This document shows positions 1-12,239 of a stretch of 64,000 nucleotides of DNA, piece by piece. Below the pieces are notes generated by a model. The model searched no databases. It was not told where the DNA came from and saw nothing but the letters and a program-made list of their open reading frames with translations. The position numbers and the translations under genes are program-made. The stretch's first letter is position 1; each line of letters starts with the position of its first letter. Source of the DNA: Eutreptiella sp. 'Long Island Sound 2002' (taxonomy: Eukaryota; Euglenozoa; Euglenophyceae; Eutreptiales; Eutreptiaceae); assembly GCA_964036045.1 (NCBI GenBank), contig OZ038382.1, positions 78,839,918 through 78,903,917 on the forward strand. Direction: 5' to 3'.

Positions 1-403
1 TGTGGGTGGGTTTGTTGTCGAGTGCGCTAGGGCTATGACAACAAACGAAGTGCTACGGCTGAGTGGCACACAGTGGTTAGGTCAAGGTTCCGTCGCGAAG
101 CGCAATGGCTCGGACCGAAACCGAAAGCTGCGGCTCAAAGGCGCACTGTAGGCAACCAGGGTTCAGTCGCGAAGCGCAGTGGCTCAAACTGAAACTGAAA
201 GCTGTGGCTCAAAGGCGCACAATAGGCGATCAGGGTTCAGTCGCAAAGCGCAATGGCTCGCACCGAAATCGAAAGCTGTGGCTCAAAGGCGCACAGTAGA
301 GGAAATGGCAGAACGCGAACTGACACCGGAAAGGGTGTAATGAGGCAAAACAAACTACAAAAAGAAAGGGTACAGATGAAACCACAGAATGAGGACGCAC
401 CAT
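1..403. other. Non-satellite leader block, first copy
   Basis: This unique-looking block precedes the first satellite array and is repeated almost exactly from 6006, where the same opening TGTGGGTGGGTTTGTTGTCG is found. It contains three tandem 73-bp units (86-300) and then about 100 bp of purine-rich sequence before the array starts. Open frames on either strand are short and arise from the 73-bp repeats. I see no convincing gene here. The second copy lies directly beside the broken gene at 5241-6005, so this block is probably the flank of another copy of that gene cut off by the window edge. Confidence 0.7.
86..300. repeat. Three tandem 73-bp repeats
   Basis: Three head-to-tail units of about 73 bp start with GGTTCCGTCG or GGTTCAGTCG and contain GCGAAGCGCA, then TGGCTC, GAAAGCTG and GGCTCAAAGGCGCAC. 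The units differ at scattered bases. The whole triplet recurs at 6091-6305. Confidence 0.85.
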
Positions 404-3400
404 GTCCGTCAATTACTTTGGGGGTGCAGACCCCCAAAATATTTGACGGACATACATCCGTGAAATATTTTGGGGGTGTAGGCCTCTCAAATATTTGACG
501 GAACCACATCCGTCAAATATTTTGGGGGTGTAGGCCCCCCAAAAATTTGACAGACGTACAACCGTCAAATGTTTCGGGGTTCTCCAGCCCCCAAATATTT
601 GACGGACGTACATCCGTCAAATATTTTGGGGGTCTAGGCCCCCCAAATATTTGACGGAACCACATCCGTCAAATATTTTGGGGGTGTAGGCCCCCCAAAT
701 ATTTGACGGACGTACGTCCGTCAAATATTTTGGGGGTCTACAGCCCCCAAATGGTTGACGGACGCACATCTTTCAAATGTTTCCGGGGGCTACAGCCCCC
801 AAATATTTGACAGACGTACACCCGTCAAATATTTTGGGGGTGTAGGCCCCCCAAATATTTGACGGAAGCACATCCGTCAAATATTTTGGGGGTGTAGGCC
901 CCCAAAATCTTTGACGGACATACATCCGTCAAATATTTTGGGGGTCTACATCCCCCAAATATTTGACAGACGTACATCCGTCGAATATATTGGGGGTCTA
1001 CAGCCCCCAAATGGTTGACGAACATACATCCATCAAATATTTTGGGGGTCTACAGCCCCCATATATTTAACGGACGTACATGTGTCAAATATTTTGGGGG
1101 TCCTAAGCCTCCAAAGATTTGAGGGAACCACATCCGTCAAATATTTTGGGGGTGTAGGCCCCCCAAATATTTGACGGACGTACATCCGTCAAATATTTTG
1201 GGGGTGTAGGTCCCCCAAATATTTGACGGACATACGTCCGTGAAATATTTGGGGGGTCTACATCCCCCAAATATTTGACGGACGTACATCCGTCAAATAT
1301 TTTGTGGGTCCTAAGCCCCCAAATATTTGACGGAACCACATCCGTCAAACATTTTGGGGGTGTAGGCCCCCAAAATCTTTAACAGACATACATCCGTCAA
1401 ATATTTTGGGGGGTCTACATCCCCCAAATATTTGACGGACGTACATCCGTCAAATATTTTGGGGGTCTACAGCCCCCAAATATTTGACGGACATACATCC
1501 GTCAAATATTTTGGGGGTCTATAGCCCCCAAATATTTGACGGACGTACATGCGTCAAATATTCCGGGGTCCTAAGCCCCCAAAATATTTGACGGAAGCAC
1601 ATTCGTCAAATATTTTGGGGGTCTACAGCGCCCAAATATTTGACGGACATACATCCATCAAATATTTTGGGGGTGTACACCCCCCAAATATTTGACGGAC
1701 ATACATCCGCCAAATATTTTGGGGGTCTACAACCCCCAAATATTTGACGGACATACATCCGTCAAATATTTTGGGGGTCTACAGCCCCCAAAAATTTGAC
1801 GGACGTACATCCGTCGAATATTTTGAGGGTGTAGGCCGCTCAAATATTTGACGGAACCACATCCGTCAAATATTTTGGGGGTGTAGGCCGCCCAAATATT
1901 TGACGGACGCACATTCGTCAAATATTTTGGGGGTCTACAGCCCCCAAATTTATGACGGACGTACATCCGTCAAATATTTTGTGGGTCCTAAGCCCCCAAA
2001 TATTTGACGGAACCACATCCGTCAAACATTTTGGGGGTGTAGGGCCCCAAAATCTTTGACAAACATACATCCGTCAAATATTTTGGGGGTCTACATCCCC
2101 CAAATAGTTGACGGACGTACATCCGTCAAATATTTTGGGGGTCTCAGCCCCCAGATATTTGACGGACGTACGTCCGTCAAATATTTTGGGGGTGTAGGCC
2201 CCCGCAACATTTGATGGACATACATCCGTCAAATATTTGGGGGGTCTACAGCCCCCAAAGATTTGACAAACCACATCCGTCAAGAATTTTGGGGGTGTAC
2301 ACACCCCAAATATTTCACGGACATACATCCGCCAAATATTTTGGGGGTGTAGACCCCCAAAATCTTTGACAGACATACATCCGTCAAATATTTTGGGGGT
2401 CTACATCCCCCAAATATTTGACGGACGTACATCCGTCAAATATTTTGGGGGTCTACAGCCCCCAAATATTTGACGGACGTACATCCGTCAAATATTTTGG
2501 GGGTGTAGGCCCCCGAAACATTTGACGGACATACATCCGTCAAATATTTTGGGGGTCTACAGCCCCCAAAGATTTGACAAAACCACATCCGTCAAATATT
2601 TTGGGGGTCTACAACCCCCGAATATTTGACGGACATACATCCGTCAAATATTTCGGGGGTGTACACCCCCCAAATATTTGACGGACATACATCCGCCAAA
2701 TATTTTGGGGGTCTACAGCCCCCAAATATTTGACGGACATCCATCCGTCAAATATTTAGGGGGTCTACAGCCCCGAAATATTTGACGGACGTACGTCCGT
2801 CAAATATTTGGGGGGTCTACAGCCCCCAAATATTTGACGGACGTAGATCTGTCAAATATTTTGGGGGTGTAGGCCCCCCAAACATTTGATGGACATACAT
2901 CCGTTAAATATTTTGGGGGTCTACAGCCCCCAAATATTTGACGGACATACATACCTCAAATATTTTGGGGGTCTACAGCCCCCAAATATTTGACGGACGT
3001 ACATCCGTCGAATATTTTGGGGGTGTAGGCCGCCCAAATATTTGACAAAACCACATCCGTCAAATATTTTGGGGGTGTAGGCCGGCCAAATATTTGACGG
3101 ACGCACATCCGTCAAATATTTTGGGGGTCTACAGCCCCCAAATATTTGACGGACATACATCCCTCAAATATTTTGGGGGTCTACAGCCCCCAAATATTTG
3201 ACGGACGTACATCCGTCGAATATTTTGGGGGTGTAGGCCGCCCAAATATTTGACAAAACCACATCCGTCAAATATTTTGCGGGTGTAGGCCGGCCAAATT
3301 TATGACGGACGTACATCCGTCAAATATTTTTTGGGTCCTAAGCCCCCAAATATTTGACGGAACCACATCCGTCAAATATTTTGGGGGTGTAGGCCCCCAA

Positions 3401-5240
3401 TATCTTTGACAGACATACATCCGTCAAATACTTTGGGGGTCTACATCCCCCAAATATTTGACGGACGTACATCCATCAAATATTTTGGGGGTCTACAGCC
3501 CCGAGATATTTGACGGACGTACGTCCGTCAAATATTTTGGGGGTCTACAGCCCCCAAAGATTTGACGGACATACATCCGTCAAATATTTTGGGGGTGTAC
3601 ACCCCCCAAATATTTGACGGACATACATCCGCCAAATATTTTGGGGGTCTACAGCCCCCAAATATTTGATGGACATACATCCGTCAAATATTTTGGGGGT
3701 GTAGGCCCCCAAACGTTTGATGGACATACATCCGTCAAATATTTTGGGGGTCTACAGCCCCCAAATATTTGACGGACATCCATCCCTCAAATATTTTGGG
3801 GGTCTACAGCCGCTAAATATTTGACGGAACCACATCCGTCAAATATTTTAGGGGGGTAGACCCCCCAAATATTTGACGGACGTACATCCGTCAAATATTT
3901 TGGGGGTGTAGGCCGCCCAAATATTTGACGGAACCACATCCGTCAAATATTTTGGGGGTGTAGGCCGCCCAAATATTTGACGGACGCACATCCGTCAAAT
4001 ATTTTGGGGGTCTACAGCCCCCAAATTTATGACGGACGTACATCCGTCAAATATTTTGTGGGTCCTAAGCCCCCAAATATTTGACGGAACCACATCCGTC
4101 AAATATTTTGGGGGTGTAGGCCCCCAAAATCTTTGACAGACATACATCCGTCAAATATTTTGGGGGTCTACATCCCCCAAATATTTGACGGACGTACATC
4201 CGTCAAATATTTTGGGGGTCGACAGCCCCGAGATATTTGACGGACGTACGTCCGTCAAATATTTTGGGGGTCTACAGCCCCCAATATTTGACGGACATAC
4301 ATCCGTCAAATATTTTGGGGGTGTAGGCCCCCAAACGTTTGATGGACATACATCCGTCAAATATTTTGGGGGTCTACAGCCCCCAAAATATTTGACGGAC
4401 ATCCATCCCTCAAATATTTTGGGGGTCTACAGCCGCCAAATATTTGACGGAACCACATCCGTCAAATATTTTGGGGGTGTAGACCCCCCAAATATTTGAC
4501 GGACGTACATCCGTCGAATATTTTGGGGGTGTAGGCCGCCCAAATATTTGACGGAACCACATCCGTCAAATATTTTGGGGGTGTAGGCCGCCGAAATATT
4601 TGACGGACGCACATCCGTCAAATATTTTGGGGGCCTACAGCCCCCAAATTTATGACGGACGTACATCTGTCAAATATTTTGTGGGTCCTAAGCCCCCAAA
4701 TATTTGACGGAACCACATCCGTCAAACATTTTGGGGGTGTAGGGCCCCAAAATCTTTGACAGACATACATCCGTCAAAAATTTTGGGGGTCTACATCCCC
4801 CAAATATTTGACGGACGTACATCCGTCAAATATTTTGGGGGTCTACAGCCCCCAGATATTTGACGGACGTACGTCCGTCAAATATTTTGGGGGTGTAGGC
4901 CCCCGAAACATTTGATGCACATACATCCGTCAAATATTTTGGGGGTCTACAGCCCCCAAAGATTTGACAAACCACATCCGTCAAATATTTTGGGGGTGTA
5001 CACCCCCCAAATATTTGACGGACATACATCCGTCAAATATTTTGGGGGTCTACAGCCCCCAAATATTCGACGGACGTACATCTGTCGAATATTTTGGGGG
5101 TGTAGGCCGCCCAAATATTTGACGGAACCACATCCGTCAAATATTTTGGGGGTGTAGGCCGCCCAAATATTTGACGGACACACATCCGTCAAATATTTTG
5201 GGTGTCTACAGCCCCCAAATTTATGACGGACGTACATCTG
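404..5240. repeat. 52-bp alternating inverted-repeat satellite, array 1
   Basis: About 90 monomers of 52 bp. Each consists of an arm CCCCCAAATATTTGACGGA, a loop of about 6 nt (CGTACA, CATACA, ACCACA, CGCACA or CGTACG), the reverse-complement arm, and a linker of about 7 nt (TCTACAG, TGTAGGC, TCTACAT, TCCTAAG, TGTACAC or TGTAGAC). Because the arm also faces its inverse across the linker, the array is a continuous chain of alternately inverted arms and reads nearly the same on both strands. Many frames stay open through it (52 bp times 3 gives a 52-residue superperiod), but the products are frame-rotated readings of one satellite, so I do not call genes. The array starts after a purine-rich leader and ends abruptly at TACATCTGT/GGGGCC. 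Confidence 0.97.
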
Positions 5241-6005
5241 TGGGGCCTGGCAACAGGTCGCTCACCAGTGGTTTGGGCCCGCTTGTCGCTTGGAGCCACA
5301 CATATGGGCCAGGCGTAACGTGGCGAATAGCCTTGTCATAGAAGTGCCCCATAGTAGGGGTGGGATATGCCTCGTCCCCAGTCCAGAACGGCCACTCGTC
5401 CACCAGAGGTAGGGCACACACTAGTTCACACCAAACCTCCCTTTGCTCTGCCATCTTAACAGTTGACGGCCATCCGGCAATAGCACCGGCCTTACGACTG
5501 CCTGCCGGCCACTGTTTCGTTTGCAAGTCGTTCCCACATTTCTGTGGCAACTTCCCGGTAGTGCACGTGGCTACCCCCATCATGCATGGTGGGCATGGCA
5601 AACCCATGCTCGGTGTACATGAACCGGCACAATGCCCTGCAACCATGCGGATTCACCACGTCAAGGTCACACGAGGCCATGCGGGCCTTCAACCGTCTCC
5701 ATAGGCGCCCGGCCACCTCCGGCGTGGCCTCCCACCCCAATTGTCCTGTGGCCAGCATTAGGCCATACTTCATTCTTGCTGGCTCCAGCAAATGCTGCGG
5801 TGGCCACCAAGGAGGCTGGTCCATTGCTTGGCTCGTGCACCACGACTGTTAGCGGTTTGGGTGACCTTCGTGCCTTGCAAGGTCCACAACCGTGACCACT
5901 ATGGGGCTCCAACAACTCGGGGGGTCAATCAAGGGCGGGTCCCTGGTACTCAAAGTGCCTGCCGGGCTTGTCCTCAGGCTCACCAGCTGGTCCGGGAGAC
6001 GCCGT
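5241..6005 (-). pseudogene. Broken unknown protein gene between satellite arrays
   Basis: The minus strand carries protein-like segments in different frames. Read 5' to 3' (high to low coordinate) these are a segment with GEPEDKPGRHFEYQGP; a segment with EPARMKYGLMLATGQLGWE and GRLWRRLKARMASCDLD (5492-5824); and a segment with WPSTVKMAEQREVWCELVC and GHFYDKAIRHVTPGPYVW (about 5221-5540). At least two frame changes and a stop interrupt it, and the end runs into the satellite. I do not recognise the family. The composition and the orientation match the broken helicase gene at 28-32.7 kb, so it could be another piece of a related gene; that is inference only. It is either a pseudogene or a sequence with indel errors. 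Confidence 0.45.
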
Positions 6006-6413
6006 TGTGGGTGGGTTTGTTGTCGAGTGCGCTAGGGCTATGACAACAAACGAAGTGCTACGGCTGAGTGGCACACAGTGGTTAGGTCAAGGTTCCGTCG
6101 CGAAGCGCAATGGCTCGGACCGAAACCGAAAGCTGCGGCTCAAAGGCGCACTGTAGGCAACCAGGGTTCAGTCGCGAAGCGCAGTGGCTCAAACTGAAAC
6201 TGAAAGCTGTGGCTCAAAGGCGCACAATAGGCGATCAGGGTTCAGTCGCAAAGCGCAATGGCTCGCACCGAAATCGAAAGCTGTGGCTCAAAGGCGCACA
6301 GTAGAGGAAATGGCAGAACGCGAACTGACACCGGAAAGGGTGTAATGAGGCAAAACAAACTACAAAAAGAAAGGGTACAGATGAAACCACAGAATGAGGA
6401 CGCACCATGTCCG
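6006..6413. repeat. Second copy of the leader block (duplicate of 1-408)
   Basis: The sequence matches positions 1-408 essentially base for base, including the three 73-bp units (6091-6305) and the purine-rich stretch before the satellite. Offset is 6,005 bp. Only isolated substitutions are seen in the following satellite, so this is a recent large duplication or a higher-order unit of about 6 kb. Confidence 0.95.
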
Positions 6414-9400
6414 TCAATTACTTTGGGGGTGCAGACCCCCAAAATATTTGACGGACATACATCCGTGAAATATTTTGGGGGTGTAGGCCTCTCAAATATT
6501 TGACGGAACCACATCCGTCAAATATTTTGGGGGTGTAGGCCCCCCAAAAATTTGACGGACGTACAACCGTCAAATGTTTCGGGGTTCTCCAGCCCCCAAA
6601 TATTTGACGGACGTACATCCGTCAAATATTTTGGGGGTCTAGGCCCCCCAAATATTTGACGGAACCACATCCGTCAAATATTTTGGGGGTGTAGGCCCCC
6701 CAAATATTTGACGGACGTACGTCCGTCAAATATTTTGGGGGTCTATAGCCCCCAAATGGTTGACGGACGCACATCCGTCAAATGTTTCCGGGGGCTACAG
6801 CCCCGGAATATTTGACAGACGTACACCCGTCAAATATTTTGGGGGTGTAGGCCCCCGAAATATCTGACGGACGTACATCCGTCAAATATTTCGGGGGTGT
6901 AGGCCCCCCAAATAGTTGACGGACGCACATCTGTCAAATGTTTCCGGGGGCTACAGCCCCCAAACATTTGACAGACGTACATCCGTCAAATATTTTGGGG
7001 GTGTAGGCCCCCCAAATATTTGACGGAAGCACATCCGTCAAATATTTTGGGGGTGTAGGCCCCCAAAATCTTTGACGGACATACATCCGTCAAATATTTT
7101 GGGGGTCTACATCCCCCAAATATTTGAAGGACGTACATCCGTGGAAAAAATTGAGGGTCCACTGCCCCCAAATGGTTGACGAACATACATCCGTCAAATA
7201 TTTTGGGGGTCTACAGCCCCCATATATTTAACGGACGTACATGTGTCAAATATTTTGGGGGTCCTAAGCCTCCAAAGATTTGAGGGAACCACATCCGTCA
7301 AATATTTTGGGGGTGTAGGCCCCCCAAATATTTGACGGACGTACATCCGTCAAATATTTGGGGGGTGTAGGTCCCTCAAATATTTGACGGACATACGTCC
7401 GTGAAATATTTGGGGGGTCTACATCCCCCAAATATTTGACGGACGTACATCCGTCAAATATTTTGTGGGTCCTAAGCCCCCAAATATTTGACGGAACCAC
7501 ATCCGTCAAACATTTTGGGGGTGTAGGCCCCCCAAATATTTGACGGACATACATCCGTCAAATATTTTGGGGGTCTACAGCCCCCAAATATTTGACGGAC
7601 GTACATGCGTCAAATATTCCGGGGTCCTAAGCCCCCAAAATATTTGACGGAAGCACATTCGTCAAATATTTTGGGGGTCTACAGCGCCCAAATATTTGAC
7701 GGACATACATCCATCAAATATTTTCGGGGTGTACACCCCCCAAATATTTGACGGACATACATCCGCCAAATATTTTGGGGGTCTACAACCCCCAAATATT
7801 TGACGGACATACATCCGTCAAATATTTTGGGGGTCTACAGCCCCCAAAAATTTGACGGACGTACATCCGTCGAATATTTTGAGGGTGTAGGCCGCTCAAA
7901 TATTTGACGGAACCACATCCGTCAAATATTTTGGGGGTGTAAGCCGCCCAAATATTTGACGGACGCACATCCGTCAAATATTTTGGGGGTCTACAGCCCC
8001 CAAATTTATGACGGACGTACATCCGTCAAATATTTTGTGGGTCCTAAGCCCCCAAATATTTGACGGAACCACATCCGTCAAACATTTTGGGGGTGTAGGG
8101 CCCCAAAATCTTTGACAAACATACATCCGTCAAATATTTTGGGGGTCTACATCCCCCAAATATTTGACGGACGTACATCCGTCAAATATTTTGGGGGTCT
8201 CAGCCCCCAGATATTTGACGGACGTACGTCCGTCAAATACTTTGGGGCCGTAGGCCCCCGCAACATTTGATGGACATACATCCGTCAAATATTTTGGGGG
8301 TCTACAGCCCCCAAAGATTTGACAAACCACATCCGTCAAATATTTTGGGGGTGTACACCCCCCAAATATTTGACGGACATACATCCGCCAAATATTTTGG
8401 GGGTGTAGACCCCCCAAATATTTGACGGACAGACATCCGTCAAATATTTTGGGGGTCTACAGCCCCCAAATATTCGACGGACGTACATCCGTCGAATATT
8501 TTGGGGGTGTAGGCCGCCCAAATATTTGACGGAACCACATCCGTCAAATATTTTGCGGGTGTAGGCCGCCCAAATATTTGACGGACGCACATCCGTCAAA
8601 TATTTTGGGGGTCTACAGCCCCCAAATTTATGACGGACGTACATCTGTCAAATATTTTGTGGGTCCTAAGCCCCCAAATATTTGACGGAACCACATCCGT
8701 CAAATATTTTGGGGGTGTAGGCCCCCAAAATATTTGACAGACATACATCCGTCAAATATTTTGGGGGTCTACATCCCCCAAATATTTGACGGACGTACAT
8801 CCGTCAAATATTTTGGGGGTCTACAGCCCCCAAATATTTGACGGACGTACATCCGTCAAATATTTTGGGGGTGTAGGCCCCCGAAACATTTGACGGACAT
8901 ACATCCGTCAAATATTTTGGGGGTCTACAGCCCCCAAAGATTTGACAAAACCACATCCGTCAAATATTTTGGGGGTCTACAACCCCCGAATATTTGACGG
9001 ACATACATCCGTCAAATATTTCGGGGGTGTACACCCCCCAAATATTTGACGGACATACATCCGCCAAATATTTTGGGGGTCTACAGCCCCCAAATATTTG
9101 ACGGACATACATCCGTCAAATATTTAGGGGGTCTACAGCCCCGAAATATTTGACGGACGTACGTCCGTCAATTATTTTCGGGGTCCTAAGCCCCCAAAAT
9201 ATTTCACGGAACCACATCCGTCAAATATTTTGGGGGTGTAGGCCCGCCAAATATTTGACCGACGTACATCCGTCAAATATTTTGGGGGTCTACATCCCCA
9301 AAATATTTAACGGACGTACATCCGTCAAATATTTGGGGGGTCTACAGCCCCCAAATATTTGACGGACGTAGATCCGTCAAATATTTTGGGGGTGTAGGCC

Positions 9401-9497
9401 CCCCAAACATTTGATGGACATACATCCGTCAAATATTTTGGGGGTCTACAGCCCCTAAATATTTGACGGACATACATCCCTCAAATATTTTGGGGGT

Positions 9498-11700
9498 CTA
9501 CAGCCCCGAAATATTTGACGGAACCACATCCGTCAAATATTTTTGGGGTGTAGACCCCCCAAATATTTGACGGACGTACATCCGTCGAATATTTTGGGGG
9601 TGTAGGCCCCCCAAATATTTGACGGAACCACATCCGTCAAATATTTTGGGGGTGTAGGCCGGCCAAATATTTGACGGACGCACATCCGTCAAATATTTTG
9701 GGGGTCTACAGCCCCCAAATTTATGACGGACGTACATCCGTCAAATATTTTGTGGGTCCTAAGCCCCCAAATATTTCACGGAACCACATCCGTCAAATAT
9801 TTTGGGGGTGTAGGCCCCCAAAATCTTTGACAGACATACATCCGTCAAATATTTTGGGGGTCTACTTCCCCCAAATATTTGACGGACGTACATCCGTCAA
9901 ATATTTTGGGGGTCTACAGCCCCCAAATATTTGACGGACATACATCCGTCAAATATTTTGGGGGTGTACACCCCCCAAATATTTGACGGACATACATCCG
10001 CCAAATATTTTGGGGGTCTACAGCCCCCAAATATTTGATGGACATACATCCGTCAAATATTTTGGGGGTCTACAGCCCCCAAATATTTGACGGGCGTACA
10101 TCCGTCAAATGTTTTGGGGGTCCTAAGCCCCCAATTATTTGACGAAACCACATCCGTCAAATATTTTACGGGTGTAGGCCCGCCAAATATTTAACGGACG
10201 TACATCCGTCAAATATTTTGGGGGTCTACAGCCCCCAAATATTTGACGGACGTACATCTGTCAAATATTTTGGGGGTGTAGGCCCCCAAACGTTTGATGG
10301 ACATACATCCGTCAAATATTTTGGGGGTCTACAGCCCCCAAATATTTGACGGACATCCATCCCTCAAATATTTTGGGGGTCTACAGCCGCCAAATATTTG
10401 ACGGAACCACATCCGTCAAATATTTTAGGGGTGTAGACCCCCCAAATATTTGACGGACGTACATCCGTCGAATATTTTGGGGGTGTAGGCCGCCCAAATA
10501 TTTGACGGAACCACATCCGTCAAATATTTTGGGGGTGTAGGCCGCCCAAATATTTGACGGACGCACATCCGTCAAATATTTTGGGGGTCTACAGCCCCCA
10601 AATTTATGACGGACGTACATCCGTCAAATATTTTGTGGGTCCTAAGCCCCCAAATATTTGACGGAACCACATCCGTCAAATATTTTGGGGGTGTAGGCCC
10701 CCAAAATCTTTGACAGCCATACATCCGTCAAATATTTTGGGGGTCTACATCCCCCAAATATTTGACGGACGTACATCCTTCAAATATTTTGGGGGTTGAC
10801 AGCCCCGAGATATTTGACGGACGTACGACCGTCAAATATTTTGGGGGTCTACAGCCCCCAAAGATTTGATGAAACCACATCCGTCAAATATTTTGGGGGT
10901 CTACAGCCCCCAAATATTTGACGGACATACATCCGTCAAATATTTTGGGGGTGTACACCCCCCAAATATTTGACGGACATACATCCGCCAAATATTTTGG
11001 GGGTCTACAGCCCCCAAATATTTGATGGACATACATCCGTCAAATATTTTGGGGGTCTACAGCCCCCAAATATTTGACGGACGTACATCCATCAAATGTT
11101 TTGGGGGTCCTAAGCCCCCAATTATTTGACGGAACCACATCCGTCAAATATTTTGGGGGTGAAGGCCCGCCAAATATTTGACGGACATACATTCGTCAAA
11201 TTTTTTGGGCGTCTACATCCCCCAAATATTTAACGGACGTACATCCGTCAAATATTTTGGGGGTCTACAGCCCCCAAATATTTGACGGACGTACATCTGT
11301 CAAATATTTTGGGGGTGTAGGCCCCCAAACGTTTGATGGACATACATCCGTCAAATATTTTGGGGGTCTACAGCCCCCAAATGTTTGACGGACATCCATC
11401 CCTCAAATATTTTGGGGGTCTACAGCCGCCAAATATTTGACGGAACCACATCCGTCAAATATTTTAGGGGGGTAGACCCCCCAAATATTTGACGGACGTA
11501 CATCCGTCGAATATTTTGGGGGTGTAGGCCGTCCAAATATTTGACGGAACCACATCCGTCAAATATTTTGGGGGTGTAGGCCGCCCAAATATTTGACGGA
11601 CGCACATCCGTCAAATATTTTGGGGGTCTACAGCCCCAAAATTTATGACGGACGTACATCCGTCAAATATTTTGTGGGTCCTAAGCCCCCAAATATTTGA
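9498..11700. repeat. Higher-order repeat units of about 1,040 bp inside the satellite
   Basis: The same ordered run of monomer variants (ACCACA loop, GGGGTGTAGACCCCCC linker, then CATCCGTCGAATATT, then two TGTAGGCCGCCC linkers, then CGCACA loop and CCCCCAAATTTATGACGG) occurs at 9498, 10381 and 11420. It is seen again at 4427, 7783, 19713, 20753 and 22157. Adjacent copies are commonly 883, 1039, 1040 or 1404 bp apart, close to whole numbers of 52-bp monomers (17, 20, 20 and 27). Confidence 0.8.
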
Positions 11701-12239
11701 CGGAACCACATCCGTCAAACATTTTGGGGGTGTAGGGCCCCAAAATCTTTGACAGACATACATCCGTCAAAAATTTTGGGGGTCTACATCCCCCAAATAT
11801 TTGACGGACGTACATCCGTCAAATATTTTGGGGGTCTACAACCCCCAGATATTTGACGGACGTACATCCGTCAAATATTTTGGGGGTGTAGGCCCCCGAA
11901 ACATTTGATGCACATACATCCGTCAAATATTTTGGGGGTCTACGGCCCCCAAAGATTTGACAAACCACATCCGTCAAATATTTTGGGGGTGTACACCCCC
12001 CAAATATTTGACGGACATACATCCGTCAAATATTTTTGGGGGTCTACAGCCCCCAAATATTCGACGGACGTACATCTGTCGAATATTTTGGGGGTGTAGG
12101 CCGCCCAAATATTTGACGGAACCACATCCGTCAAATATTTTGGGGGTGTAGGCCGCCCCAATATTTGACGGACACACATCCGTCAAATATTTTGGGTGTC
12201 TACAGCCCCCAAATTTATGACGGACGTACATCTGTCAAA

